Positions 1 to 8,825 of a DNA stretch of 64,000 nucleotides are shown piece after piece. The translations under genes and the position numbers were made by a program. A model generated the notes under the pieces. It was not told the origin of the DNA and did no database searches. It was given only the letters and a program-made list of their open reading frames with translations. Source of the DNA: Albidovulum sediminis. GTDB lineage: Bacteria > Pseudomonadota > Alphaproteobacteria > Rhodobacterales > Rhodobacteraceae. The stretch covers positions 542,741 to 606,740 of the forward strand of contig NZ_JAOCQF010000002.1 in NCBI RefSeq assembly GCF_025380365.1. The letters run 5' to 3'. Within the stretch, counting starts at the first letter, position 1. Each line of letters starts with the position of its first letter.

Positions 1-665
1 GGCTGTGGGAAGGGGTGGCGGGGCAGAAGGTCACGTCGAAGCGGAGCCTCGTCTATCACGGCTGGATGACGCTGTCGGCCACGCTGGTGGGCTTTGCCAT
101 CGGCACGGGCCTGGGCGTGCTGCTGGCGGTGGGCATCGTCCACAACAGGGCGATGGACATGTCGGTGATGCCCTGGGCCATCGCCAGCCAGACGATCCCG
201 ATCCTGGCCATCGCGCCGATGGTGATCGTGGTGCTGGCTTCGGTCGGGATCACCGGATTGCTGCCCAAGGCGGTGATTTCGGCCTACCTGTCGTTCTTTC
301 CGGTCGTTGTCGGCATGGTCAAGGGGCTGAGGAGCCCCGACGGGATGCAGCTCGACCTGCTCAGGACCTATAACGCCAGCCCCATGGCCACGCTCTGGAA
401 GCTGCGGCTGCCGGCCTCGATGCCCTATCTCTTCGCCTCGCTCAAGGTGTCGATGGCGGCCTCGCTTGTCGGCGCGATCGTCGGCGAACTGCCGGCGGGG
501 GCGACGTCGGGGCTGGGCGCGCGGCTTCTCTCGGGGAGCTATTACGGCCAGACGATCCAGATCTGGGCGGCGCTGTTTGCGGCCGCGATCCTTGCGGCGG
601 GGCTGGTCATCATCATCGGCGGGATCGAGCGGGCGACCTTGCGGCGCATGGGGATGGGGCAATGA
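1..665 (+). CDS. ABC transporter permease (thiamine-precursor type), 5' truncated
   Basis: This is an inner-membrane permease of the SsuC/ThiX (BPD_transp_1) family. The reading frame is open to the left edge; residues Leu-Trp-Glu precede the GTG at 15, matching the conserved start of the domain in this family, so the gene begins outside the window. About 220 residues are visible, with several hydrophobic spans and an EAA-type loop near residues 130-150 (TYNASPMATLWKLRLPAS). Its stop overlaps the next permease ATG (ATGA), so the two are translationally coupled and probably form a heterodimeric channel. The NMT1/THI5-like binding protein two genes on suggests hydroxymethylpyrimidine or a related thiamine precursor as substrate; that substrate is inferred. 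Confidence 0.85.
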   Translation, partial: LWEGVAGQKVTSKRSLVYHGWMTLSATLVGFAIGTGLGVLLAVGIVHNRAMDMSVMPWAIASQTIPILAIAPMVIVVLASVGITGLLPKAVISAYLSFFPVVVGMVKGLRSPDGMQLDLLRTYNASPMATLWKLRLPASMPYLFASLKVSMAASLVGAIVGELPAGATSGLGARLLSGSYYGQTIQIWAALFAAAILAAGLVIIIGGIERATLRRMGMGQ

Positions 666-1513
666 TCTGGCTCTGGAGCGCGATCCTGTTCTGGCTGGCG
701 GCCTGGGCCTTCAACGCCTGGGCGGCGCGCCAGCCCTTCGCGCGAACACGGGCCGGGCGGCTGGCGATACCGGCGCTCTTCGGCGCGACGCTTCTGGTCC
801 TGTGGGAGGGGGTCGTGCGCGGGCTTGAGGTGCCGGGCGTGATCCTGCCCGCGCCTTCGGTCATCTGGGGCACGATCACCGCCTCGGTGCCGATCCTCTG
901 GCAGGATTTCGTGCAGACGATCCTGAAGGGTGGGCTTTCGGGCTATGTCATCGGTTGCGGGGCGGCGGTGCTGACCGCGATCGCCATCGACCGGAGCCCC
1001 TTTCTGCAGCGCGGCCTGCTGCCGGTCGGCAATTTCGTGGCGGCCCTGCCCATCGTGGGGATCGCGCCGATCCTTGTCATGTGGTTCGGGTTCGACTGGC
1101 AGTCGAAGGCGGCGGTCGTCGTCGTCATGGTTTTCTTCCCCGTCCTCGTGAACACCGTGGCCGGGCTGGCCGCGACCGACCGGATGCAGCGCGACCTGAT
1201 GGCCACCTATTCGGCCAGCTACTGGCAGACGCTGATGAAGCTGCGCCTGCCCGCGGCCATGCCCTTCATCTTCAACGGGCTGAAAATCGCGACGACGCTG
1301 GCGCTGATCGGGGCAATCGTTGCGGAGTTTTTCGGCTCTCCCATCAAGGGGATGGGGTTTCGCATCTCGACCGCCGTGGGACAGCTTGCGCTGGACATGG
1401 TTTGGGCGGAGATTGCCGTGGCGGCCCTCGCCGGTTCGGCATTCTACGGGCTTGTGGCGCTGATCGAGAAGGGCGTCACGTTCTGGCATCCGTCGCAGCG
1501 CGCGCGGAGCTGA
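662..1513 (+). CDS. ABC transporter permease (thiamine-precursor type)
   Basis: A 283-residue inner-membrane permease of the same SsuC/ThiX family as the preceding truncated gene. It carries an N-terminal hydrophobic segment, the family LWEGVVRGLEVPG motif near residue 52, about six membrane spans, and an EAA loop (TYSASYWQTLMKLRLPAAMP) near residue 180. The start ATG overlaps the upstream stop. Two different permeases next to one binding protein is the arrangement of ThiXYZ-like importers; the ATPase is presumably encoded to the left of the window. The exact substrate cannot be proven from sequence. Confidence 0.88.
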   Translation: MIWLWSAILFWLAAWAFNAWAARQPFARTRAGRLAIPALFGATLLVLWEGVVRGLEVPGVILPAPSVIWGTITASVPILWQDFVQTILKGGLSGYVIGCGAAVLTAIAIDRSPFLQRGLLPVGNFVAALPIVGIAPILVMWFGFDWQSKAAVVVVMVFFPVLVNTVAGLAATDRMQRDLMATYSASYWQTLMKLRLPAAMPFIFNGLKIATTLALIGAIVAEFFGSPIKGMGFRISTAVGQLALDMVWAEIAVAALAGSAFYGLVALIEKGVTFWHPSQRARS

Positions 1514-1531
1514 CAACAGGGGAGCAAGGCA

Positions 1532-2515
1532 ATGATGAAATGGACGGTTTCGATGCTGGCGGCGGGGCTGATGGCCACCGCGGCGCAGGCGGCCGACGAT
1601 GTGACGCTGCAACTGAAATGGGTGACCCAGGCCCAGTTCGCGGGCTACTACGTCGCCAAGGACAAGGGCTTTTACGACGAGGAAGGGTTGAACGTCACGA
1701 TCCTGCCGGGCGGGCCGGACATCGCGCCGACCCAGGTCGTTGCGGGTGGCGGGGCCGACGTGGTGATCGACTGGATGCCCTCGGCCCTGGCCGCGCGGGA
1801 AAAGGGGCTGCCGCTCGTCAACATCGCGCAGCCGTTCAAGTCCTCGGGCATGATGCTGACCTGCCTGAAGGAGACGGGAATCACCGCGCCGGAGGACTTC
1901 AAGGGCAAGACGCTGGGCGTCTGGTTCTTCGGCAACGAATACCCGTTCCTGTCGTGGATGGCCACGCTCGGCATCCCGACGACGGGCGGGGCCGACGGGG
2001 TGGAGGTGCTGAAGCAGGGCTTCAACGTCGATCCGCTGTTGCAGAAGCAGGCGGCCTGCATTTCGACCATGACCTACAACGAATACTGGCAGGTGATCGA
2101 CGCCGGCATCAGCGCCGACGACCTCGTCACCTTCAAGTACCAGGACATGGGCGTGGCGACGATGGAGGACGGGCTTTACGTGCTTGAGGACAATCTCAAG
2201 GACCCGGCGTTCGAGGACAAGATGGTCCGCTTCGTGCGCGCCTCGATGAAGGGCTGGAAATACGCCGAGGAGAACCCGGACGAGGCCGCGATGATCGTGC
2301 TCGACAACGATGAGACCGGCGCGCAGACCGAGGTGCACCAGAAGCGGATGATGGGCGAGGTCGCGAAGCTGACCGCGGGATCGAACGGCGCGCTGGACCC
2401 GGCCGATTACGAGCGCACCGTCAACACGCTGCTCGCCGGTGGTTCGGACCCGGTGATCTCCAAGGCCCCCGAGGGCGCCTGGACGCACCAGATCACCGAC
2501 AAGGCGCTGCAATAA
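1532..2515 (+). CDS. NMT1/THI5-like periplasmic substrate-binding protein
   Basis: A 327-residue secreted binding protein. Residues 1-20 form a Sec signal peptide ending in an Ala-x-Ala site. Residues 25-45 (LQLKWVTQAQFAGYYVAKDK) are a close match to the NMT1/THI5 family, whose bacterial members (ThiY) bind formylaminopyrimidine or hydroxymethylpyrimidine for salvage into thiamine. An AGGGGAGCAAGG ribosome site precedes the ATG. It is the last gene of the transporter operon and is followed at once by a strong terminator. Related members bind other aromatic or nitrile-type ligands, so the ligand remains an inference. Confidence 0.88.
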   Translation: MMKWTVSMLAAGLMATAAQAADDVTLQLKWVTQAQFAGYYVAKDKGFYDEEGLNVTILPGGPDIAPTQVVAGGGADVVIDWMPSALAAREKGLPLVNIAQPFKSSGMMLTCLKETGITAPEDFKGKTLGVWFFGNEYPFLSWMATLGIPTTGGADGVEVLKQGFNVDPLLQKQAACISTMTYNEYWQVIDAGISADDLVTFKYQDMGVATMEDGLYVLEDNLKDPAFEDKMVRFVRASMKGWKYAEENPDEAAMIVLDNDETGAQTEVHQKRMMGEVAKLTAGSNGALDPADYERTVNTLLAGGSDPVISKAPEGAWTHQITDKALQ

Positions 2516-2537
2516 GGGCCAGCAGACGACATCCGGC

Positions 2538-2574
2538 GGCGCGGGGCAGAGACTGTCCCGCGCCGTTTTCTTTC
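2538..2574 (+). terminator. Rho-independent terminator after the thiamine-precursor transporter
   Basis: The arms 2538-2549 and 2553-2564 pair over 12 positions with one G-U and a 3-nt loop, followed by a T-rich tract (GTTTTCTTTC). It ends the transporter operon and separates it from the convergent lipoprotein gene. Confidence 0.8.
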
Positions 2575-2579
2575 AGGCG

Positions 2580-2855
2580 TTACGGGCAGCGGCGGACGTA
2601 GTAGGTGCCATCGCCGCGTGCATAGGCGCATTCATCCGTCGCCTCGTTGCGCGCGACAAGCGTTCCGATGGCCGCCCCTGCGAGGACGCCGAGGATGATC
2701 CAGTCATCGTCATTGCTGAGCGCGTCGGCCGTCAGGCCGCCGATGGCTGCGCCGGCAAGTCCGCCAGCCACCATCCGGTCGCGCCGGTTCCAGTCCTCGC
2801 AGGCGGTCAGGAACACCAGTGCCGCCGTGGCTGCAAGCAGGATCGGTCTGTTCAT
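2580..2855 (-). CDS. Small glycine-zipper lipoprotein
   Basis: A 91-residue protein with a short signal peptide and a clear lipobox (LTAC, Cys19), so it should be lipidated and membrane-anchored. Two Gly/Ala-rich hydrophobic stretches (near residues 31-45 and 56-68, GLAGAAIGG and GVLAGAAIG) form a glycine-zipper pattern like those of SlyB/RcnB-type envelope proteins. An acidic NDDD stretch separates them and two cysteines lie near the C-terminus. It has a GAGGAGG-type ribosome site. The role is unknown; envelope association is inferred. Confidence 0.7.
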   Translation of the reverse strand: MNRPILLAATAALVFLTACEDWNRRDRMVAGGLAGAAIGGLTADALSNDDDWIILGVLAGAAIGTLVARNEATDECAYARGDGTYYVRRCP

Positions 2856-3011
2856 TTCCTCCTCCTTTCCGGGTGAATTTTGGGATTATACTCCAATTGC
2901 CGCCCACCGACTTGATCTGGCGCATTGCCGAGAGCCGCGTATAAGCTGCAACCTGCTCATGGTGCCGGATCTTGAACCAGGGGCGCCGAAGGGTTTGAAC
3001 GGGGGGATGCC

Positions 3012-3176
3012 ATGCATCGGAGTTGCGGAATGGGCGGGGTCTCGCGTACGGTGGCGGTCCTGGCATTGGTGCTGGGCGTCGCGGCTTGCAGCCGGGACAA
3101 GGTGGAACTGACCCAGTGCGAGGAAGGCGTGTCCGAGATCGCGCGCACCGCCGATGTGGCGCCGCCAAGCTGCTAG
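3012..3176 (+). CDS. Very small predicted lipoprotein (54 aa)
   Basis: The frame from ATG 3012 to TAG 3174-3176 encodes 54 residues: a basic start, a hydrophobic stretch (VAVLALVLGVAAC) ending in a lipobox cysteine at about residue 26, then a short polar tail containing two more cysteines. This is the architecture of small entericidin-like or orphan lipoproteins. The upstream GGGGGG could serve as ribosome site. It lies alone ahead of the XRE regulator gene. The only support is signal-peptide architecture and codon context. Confidence 0.5.
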   Translation: MHRSCGMGGVSRTVAVLALVLGVAACSRDKVELTQCEEGVSEIARTADVAPPSC

Positions 3177-3274
3177 GCCGTAAAGCCGCCCTCAAACACC
3201 TGTTCTTCAAGGAATACCCTGTTAAGATCGGGTGAGTGGCGTTAACAAGGGCGCCGGAATCCTGGGGGGTGGCC

Positions 3275-4585
3275 ATGCCGCGCGGGGCGCTGACGGGGTC
3301 GCGGGTGCGTGAGCGGCGAATGCTTGCGGGCCTCAAGCAGGCCGATCTCGCGCGGGCCGCGGGGATATCCTCGGCCTATCTCAACCTGATCGAGCACAAC
3401 CGGCGGCGCGTCGGCCCGGAGATCCTGGCGCGTCTGGCCGACATTCTGGGCGTGGATGCCTCCGCGCTCGCCGAAGGCGCCGAAAGCGCGCTGTTCGAGG
3501 CGCTGCGCGAGGCGGCGGCGGGGGCGCTCGTCGCCGAGGCCCAGCCCGAGATCGAACGGATCGAGGAATTCGCCGGCCGCTTTCCGGGGTGGGCAGCACT
3601 TCTGGCGGCAAGCCAGCGGCGGCTTGGCAATCTGGAACGCACTGTCGAGGCGCTGACGGAGCGGATGGCGCACGATCCCCACCTGTCGGCCTCGCTGCAC
3701 GAGGTGCTCTCGGCGGTCACCTCGGTCCGGTCCACCGCGGCAATCCTTGCGGAAACCGAGGATATCGCGCCCGAGTGGCGGGCGCTGTTCCATCGCAACC
3801 TCGGGGCGGACTCACTGCGCCTGTCGGAGGCAGCGGCAGCCCTTGTCGCCTATCTCGACGTGACCAAGGAGGTCGATACCGGCCCGTCCTCACCTCAGGA
3901 GGAGGTGGAGGCCTGGTTCGCGGCCAGGGGCTATCATGTCGCAGCCCTGGAAGGGGCTGCGGCGCCGTCGCCGGAAAGCCTGATCCAGGGCGCGGCGGAA
4001 CTGGCGACGCTGCCCTCGCGCAGGCTGGCCACCGAAAGGCTCGAACAGTACCGCGCCGATGCGAAGGCGATGCCCTTGCGGGCCTTCCGCGCGGCGGTCG
4101 CGGCGCAGGGGCAGGAGCCCTCGGCGTTGGCGCGCATCTTCGGAACGGGCCTCGGCGCCGTGTTCCGCCGACTTGCAAGCCTGCCGCCTGAGGAGGGCGC
4201 GCGACCGGTCGGCCTTGTCGTCTGCGATGCCGCCGGCGCCTTCACCTTCCGCAAGCCCGCACCCGGGTTTGCCCTGCCCAGGCACGGGGCGGCCTGCCCG
4301 CTCTGGCCGCTTTACGAGGCGCTGGCACGCCCCGGCGTGCCCTTGCGCGCGGTGATCGAGATGGCAGGCCGCGTGCCGCAGCGCTTCGAGGTCTTCGCGA
4401 TCGGTGAACTGCGCCACCCGCAGGGCTTTGACGGTCCGACGGTTGCCGAGGCGGCGATGCTGGTGCTGCCGGCGGCCACCCAGCGATCGGATGCCGAGCG
4501 GCCCGTCGGATCCTCCTGCCGGGTCTGCCCGCGTCCCGCCTGCGCGGCCCGGCGCGAGCCCTCGATCCTGGCGGAAGGGGTCTGA
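3275..4585 (+). CDS. XRE-family regulator with short-chain fatty acyl (ScfR) domain
   Basis: About 436 residues from ATG 3275, which follows a GGGGGG ribosome-site-like run; a GTG at 3236 would add 13 residues without better support. Residues 10-65 form an XRE helix-turn-helix (LKQADLARAAGISSAYLNLI). The C-terminal part matches the ScfR/RamB-type family: it ends with a cysteine cluster (SCRVCPRPACAARR) and carries the middle IRRE-like segment seen in regulators of acetate, propionate and glyoxylate metabolism. Known relatives sense short-chain acyl-CoAs. No obvious target gene is adjacent, so its regulon is not apparent here. Confidence 0.82.
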   Translation: MPRGALTGSRVRERRMLAGLKQADLARAAGISSAYLNLIEHNRRRVGPEILARLADILGVDASALAEGAESALFEALREAAAGALVAEAQPEIERIEEFAGRFPGWAALLAASQRRLGNLERTVEALTERMAHDPHLSASLHEVLSAVTSVRSTAAILAETEDIAPEWRALFHRNLGADSLRLSEAAAALVAYLDVTKEVDTGPSSPQEEVEAWFAARGYHVAALEGAAAPSPESLIQGAAELATLPSRRLATERLEQYRADAKAMPLRAFRAAVAAQGQEPSALARIFGTGLGAVFRRLASLPPEEGARPVGLVVCDAAGAFTFRKPAPGFALPRHGAACPLWPLYEALARPGVPLRAVIEMAGRVPQRFEVFAIGELRHPQGFDGPTVAEAAMLVLPAATQRSDAERPVGSSCRVCPRPACAARREPSILAEGV

Positions 4586-4650
4586 GCGGTTTTCTTTGAC
4601 AGGCCGGCCCCGCTGTCGCGATGATCCCGGCAACGGGAGGAAGGATCAGG

Positions 4651-4920
4651 ATGAGCCGCAAGCCGAGACCCCTGTTTCTGGAACGTCAGAACTACCGCCG
4701 CCGCCGCATGGCCGACGCCGCGCGCATCCTGCCGCTGCTGGGGTTTGTCCTGGTGCTGGTGCCGATCCTGTGGCTGCCGGCACAGACCGAAACGCCCGAC
4801 ACCGTCCGCGGCAGCATCTACCTCTTCGCGATCTGGTTCCTGCTCATCGCGGCAGCCTTCGTGCTGTCGCGCACGCTCAGGGACGAGGATGATCCGCGCG
4901 GGCCGGAGGACGAGGGCTGA
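4651..4920 (+). CDS. Small two-span membrane protein overlapping the symporter-kinase gene
   Basis: An 89-residue protein with a basic N-terminus (RKPRPLFLERQNYRRRRM), two hydrophobic segments (about residues 28-45 and 55-73) and an acidic C-terminus. ATG 4651 is chosen because GGGAGGAAGGA lies just upstream; the in-frame ATG at 4621 has no such site. Its last base overlaps the ATG of the following sensor gene, so it is translationally coupled to it. The family is not recognised. By position it may be an accessory subunit of the symporter-like sensor, in the manner of small partner proteins in SSS transporters (inference). Confidence 0.68.
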   Translation: MSRKPRPLFLERQNYRRRRMADAARILPLLGFVLVLVPILWLPAQTETPDTVRGSIYLFAIWFLLIAAAFVLSRTLRDEDDPRGPEDEG

Positions 4921-7613
4921 TGGTTCCGTTCAACATCCTCGTCGCGGTGTGCCTGATCTACGTGGGCATCCTGTTCCTGGTGGCCTGGGCGGCCGAGCGG
5001 CGCGCGGCGCGCGGAAGCGCGCGCTGGCTGCGCTCGCCCATGGTCTACACGCTGTCGCTGTCGATCTACTGTACCGCCTGGACCTTCTATGGCGCCGTCG
5101 GCTATGCCGCGCGCTCGGGGCTGGAGTTCCTGACGATCTACCTCGGCCCGTCGCTGGTCATGGTGGGCTGGTGGTGGCTGGTGCGCAAGCTGGTCCGCAT
5201 CGGCCGGACGCAACGCGTGACCTCGATCGCGGACCTGATCTCTTCGCGCTACGGCAAGTCGAACTTCCTCGGCGTGATCGTGACGCTGATCGCGGTGGTG
5301 GCCGCGACGCCCTACATCGCCCTTCAGTTGCAGTCGGTCACGCTGTCCTTCGCGGTCTTCGCGTCGGGCACCCCGGAAGGCTGGGCGATGCCCGGCCAGG
5401 GGGCGACTGCCCTTTGGGTCGCGGGGGGGCTTGCGATCTTCACCATCCTCTTCGGGACGCGCAACCTGGACGCGAACGAACGTCATCACGGCGTCGTCAT
5501 GGCGATCGCGCTCGAGGCGGTGGTCAAGCTGGTGGCGTTGCTGGCGGTGGGGATCTTCGTCGTCTGGGGCGTGGCGGGAAGCTGGGCGGAGGTCTTCGCG
5601 CGCATCGACGCCTCGCCCATCGCGGACTGGCCGCTGAAACCCGCGCGCTGGATCGGGCTGACGATGGTCTCGGCCGCCGCGGTCGTCACGCTGCCGCGGA
5701 TGTTCCAGGTCATGGTGGTCGAGAACTCCGACGAGCGGCACCTGGCGACGGCGTCCTGGGCCTTTCCGCTCTATCTGCTGTTGATGAGCCTGTTCGTGGT
5801 GCCGATCGCCGTCGTGGGCCTGTCGGTCCTGCCCGCCGGCGCCAATCCGGACCTTTTCGTCCTTACGCTGCCCTTGGCCTTCGATCAGGGCAAGCTGGCG
5901 ATGCTGGCCTTCCTCGGCGGGTTCTCCTCGGCCACGTCCATGGTGATCGTCGCCGCAATCGCGCTGGCCACGATGGTCTCGAACCATGTCATCGTCCCGC
6001 TCTGGCTGGCCTTCCGGGAAGGCGGCGCGCGGGCGCCGGGCGACGTGCGGGGGCTTGTCCTGACATCGCGGCGCGTCTCCATCGCCGGTATCCTCGCGCT
6101 CGGCTACACCTACTACAGCCTGTCGGGCGGGTCGGCGGCCCTGGCGGCCATTGGCCTGATCGCCTTTGTCGGCGTGGCGCAGATCCTGCCGGCAATGCTG
6201 GGGGCGGTCTTCTGGCGCGGCGCCACCGGGCGCGGTGCGGCGATGGGCCTGGTCACGGGATTTCTGGTCTGGATCTACACGCTCTACCTGCCCTCGTTCG
6301 GGGAAGAGGGCCTTCTGTCCCATGCCGTCCTGACCGAGGGGCCGTGGGGGGTGTCCTGGCTGCGCCCGCAGGCGCTTTTCGGGTCCGAGGCACTCGACCC
6401 GCTGCTGCATGCGGTCTTCTGGTCGCTTGGCCTGAACAGCCTTGCGTTTCTGGCGGGATCGCTCCTGACCTTTCCCACGCCCCTTGAGCGGCTTCAGGGC
6501 CTGGCCTTCGTGAACGTCTTCGACCAGGCGCAGGGGCAGGGCGGCTGGTCGCGCGGCGGGGTCGAGGCGGAGGACCTTCTGGCGATGTCGCAGGGCATTC
6601 TCGGCGCTGAGGAGGCGCAGGAATTCTTCCGCGCCGAGGCCGCGGGGCAGGGCCGGGTCGGCTTCCTTCCCGACACCACGCCCGACTTCATCGAGCGGCT
6701 CGAACGGCGTCTGGCCGGTTCGGTGGGATCGGCCACCGCGCATGCGATGATCGCGCAGTTCGCGGTGGGGGCGGCGGTTTCGGCGCAGGACCTGATGGCG
6801 GTCGCCTCCGAGGCGCAGCAGATCATGGAGTATTCCGCCCAGCTCGAGGCGAAGTCCGAGGAACTGGCCCGCACCGCCCGCCAGCTCCGCGACGCCAACG
6901 AGAAGCTGACCGAGATCTCGGTCCAGAAGGACGCGTTCCTGAGCCAGATCAGCCATGAGTTGCGCACGCCCATGACTTCGATCCGAGCGTTCTCGGAAAT
7001 CCTGATGGATGAGGATCTTCCGCCCGAGATGCGGCGGAAATACGCGGGCATCATCCAGGACGAGGCGATCCGCCTGACCGGGCTGCTGAATGATCTGCTG
7101 GATCTGTCGGTGCTGGAAAACCGCAAGGTGCAGCTCAACATCCGCGCTGCCAACCTGCATGACCTGATCGACCGCGCGCTCCAGGCGGCGGGGTCGACAC
7201 GGCCCGAACGGTCGTTCCTGATCCACCGAGACATCGCGGCCGAGCATCAGCCGGTGATCACCGACACCGACCGTCTGGTGCAGGTGTTCATCAACCTGAT
7301 CTCGAACGCCCGGAAGTATTGCGATGCGGAGCGCCCGGAACTGACGATCAAGGTGCGCCGCAAGGGCAGCCGGATCGAGATCGACTTCATCGACAACGGT
7401 GCGGGCATCCCGAAGAAGTCGCAAGGCCTCATCTTCGAGAAGTTCGCACGTCTGACCGACACCAGCCGTGCGGGCGGGGCCGGGCTGGGCCTGGCGATCT
7501 GCCGGGAGATCATGGTCAACCTCGGCGGCTCGGTCGCCTATCTGCCGGGGCAGGGCGGCGCCGCCTTCCGCGTCACGCTGCCCGTGCGCAAGAGCGTCGA
7601 GCAGGCCGCCTGA
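4920..7613 (+). CDS. Sodium:solute symporter-histidine kinase fusion (CbrA-like)
   Basis: An 897-residue inner-membrane sensor. Residues 1 to about 520 form a multi-span SSS/PutP-type module. A coiled linker follows near residues 630-670, then a HisKA domain with His679 in SQISHELRTPMTS, an N box (NLISNARKY), a G1 box (DNGAGIP) and a G2 box (GGAGLGLAI). CbrA of Pseudomonas, a carbon/nitrogen sensor that also transports histidine, has this architecture. No response regulator gene lies next to it, so its partner must be encoded elsewhere. The substrate is unknown. Confidence 0.9.
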   Translation: MVPFNILVAVCLIYVGILFLVAWAAERRAARGSARWLRSPMVYTLSLSIYCTAWTFYGAVGYAARSGLEFLTIYLGPSLVMVGWWWLVRKLVRIGRTQRVTSIADLISSRYGKSNFLGVIVTLIAVVAATPYIALQLQSVTLSFAVFASGTPEGWAMPGQGATALWVAGGLAIFTILFGTRNLDANERHHGVVMAIALEAVVKLVALLAVGIFVVWGVAGSWAEVFARIDASPIADWPLKPARWIGLTMVSAAAVVTLPRMFQVMVVENSDERHLATASWAFPLYLLLMSLFVVPIAVVGLSVLPAGANPDLFVLTLPLAFDQGKLAMLAFLGGFSSATSMVIVAAIALATMVSNHVIVPLWLAFREGGARAPGDVRGLVLTSRRVSIAGILALGYTYYSLSGGSAALAAIGLIAFVGVAQILPAMLGAVFWRGATGRGAAMGLVTGFLVWIYTLYLPSFGEEGLLSHAVLTEGPWGVSWLRPQALFGSEALDPLLHAVFWSLGLNSLAFLAGSLLTFPTPLERLQGLAFVNVFDQAQGQGGWSRGGVEAEDLLAMSQGILGAEEAQEFFRAEAAGQGRVGFLPDTTPDFIERLERRLAGSVGSATAHAMIAQFAVGAAVSAQDLMAVASEAQQIMEYSAQLEAKSEELARTARQLRDANEKLTEISVQKDAFLSQISHELRTPMTSIRAFSEILMDEDLPPEMRRKYAGIIQDEAIRLTGLLNDLLDLSVLENRKVQLNIRAANLHDLIDRALQAAGSTRPERSFLIHRDIAAEHQPVITDTDRLVQVFINLISNARKYCDAERPELTIKVRRKGSRIEIDFIDNGAGIPKKSQGLIFEKFARLTDTSRAGGAGLGLAICREIMVNLGGSVAYLPGQGGAAFRVTLPVRKSVEQAA

Positions 7614-7670
7614 GCCATGTCAATCATTTGCTAACCCTTCCTTGCGACACCTCTCTCAGGGGCGCGAGGC

Positions 7671-8726
7671 ATGGGCATGGCGGAGGTCGCGGCATCGGTT
7701 CTGCAGCGGAAGGTTGCGGCGGGGGGCGAAGGTACCGCCACGGCTGCGGCCGCACACGCGCTGGGGCAGGCGCTGGCACGGGCGGCGCACGGGCTTTTTG
7801 CCCTTCCGCTGCGCGTGCAGGCGCAGGCAGAGGCGGTGCGGTCGCTGGCCGAACTGCCGGAGATTCTTGAGGATCAGGCGCTGCTGGCGCTTCTGGACGG
7901 GCCGGGTGAGGCGATCGGGCTTTGTGCACTGGGTCCGGGGCTCTTGTCGGCGCTGATCGAGGTGCAGACGACGGGGCGCCTCGCCGCGGCGGCACCGGCC
8001 GCGCGCCGCCCGACGCGCACCGATGCGGCGATGATGGCGGGTTTCGTCGATGCGGCCCTTGCCGGATTGAGCGAGGAGGTCGCGGGAACCGAAGACGCGG
8101 TCTGGGCGGAAGGGTTCCACTATGCCTCCTGCCTCGACGATCCCCGGCCGCTGCCGCTCCTGCTCGAAGACGGGGCGATCCGGGTCTTGCGGCTCGGCCT
8201 GCTTCTGGGCGAGGGGGGTGAGCGGCAGGGGACGCTCCTTCTGGCCTTGCCGGCGGAGGGACGCGGCGCGCGCCACGCCGAGGCGGCCGGCCCCACGCCC
8301 GAGGCGCGTGACTGGTCCGCGCGGCTGGAACGCGCGCTATTGGCGGCCCCGGCCGAGGCGGAGGCGGTCCTTGCCCGCATCCGCGTGACGGCCGATGCCA
8401 TGCTTGGCCTGCGGCCGGGCATGCTGCTGCCCGTTCCCGCCGACTGCGTCGCGCGCGTGTCGCTGGAGGTGGGCGGGGGCGGCGCTTTCGCACGCGGGCG
8501 GCTTGGGCGCTTCCGCGGGGCGCGGGCGTTGCGGATCGAGGAGGGGCTGGCGGGCGAACCACCCGGGCCCGCGATCGAATCGCGCCCCCTCGCGCCGCCG
8601 CTGGAAGGGCTGGGGACGGGGGGGCGCAGCGCAGATGCGGGCGCCGGCGCGGCCCGCCGCGCCGCAGCGCCCGCGCCCGGCGCGGCACCCTCCGGCCGGG
8701 CCTTCCCGACCCGTCAGGCGGGCTGA
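7671..8726 (+). CDS. FliM/FliN-like protein with C-terminal SpoA domain (orphan)
   Basis: A 351-residue protein. The middle part holds a FliM-like segment (RTDAAMMAGFVDAALAGL near residue 117). Residues 240-290 (LGLRPGMLLPVP, then SLEVGG and GRLGRFRGARAL) resemble the FliMN_C/SpoA domain of flagellar switch proteins. The N-terminal CheY-P-binding motif of FliM is not seen, and the last 65 residues are a Pro/Ala/Gly-rich low-complexity tail. No other flagellar gene is present in the window. It may be a divergent FliM or a SpoA protein recruited elsewhere. Confidence 0.62.
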   Translation: MGMAEVAASVLQRKVAAGGEGTATAAAAHALGQALARAAHGLFALPLRVQAQAEAVRSLAELPEILEDQALLALLDGPGEAIGLCALGPGLLSALIEVQTTGRLAAAAPAARRPTRTDAAMMAGFVDAALAGLSEEVAGTEDAVWAEGFHYASCLDDPRPLPLLLEDGAIRVLRLGLLLGEGGERQGTLLLALPAEGRGARHAEAAGPTPEARDWSARLERALLAAPAEAEAVLARIRVTADAMLGLRPGMLLPVPADCVARVSLEVGGGGAFARGRLGRFRGARALRIEEGLAGEPPGPAIESRPLAPPLEGLGTGGRSADAGAGAARRAAAPAPGAAPSGRAFPTRQAG

Positions 8727-8825
8727 CCCGGAAGGTCCGGTCGGGGCGCGGATGCGCGGTGGCGCCACGTGGCGATGTCGGAACCGGGTGCGGACAGCGC
8801 GACCGACAGGCCGGCCGCGCGAGGT

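Noticed and set aside
542..2512. Long minus-strand frame (656 codons) antisense to the transporter genes
   Set aside because: It is a high-GC shadow of three clearly coding plus-strand genes, with Arg/His/Gly-rich composition and no family similarity.
4818..7424. Long minus-strand frame (868 codons) under the symporter-kinase gene
   Set aside because: Composition is typical of a shadow frame; the plus-strand frame carries complete kinase motifs.
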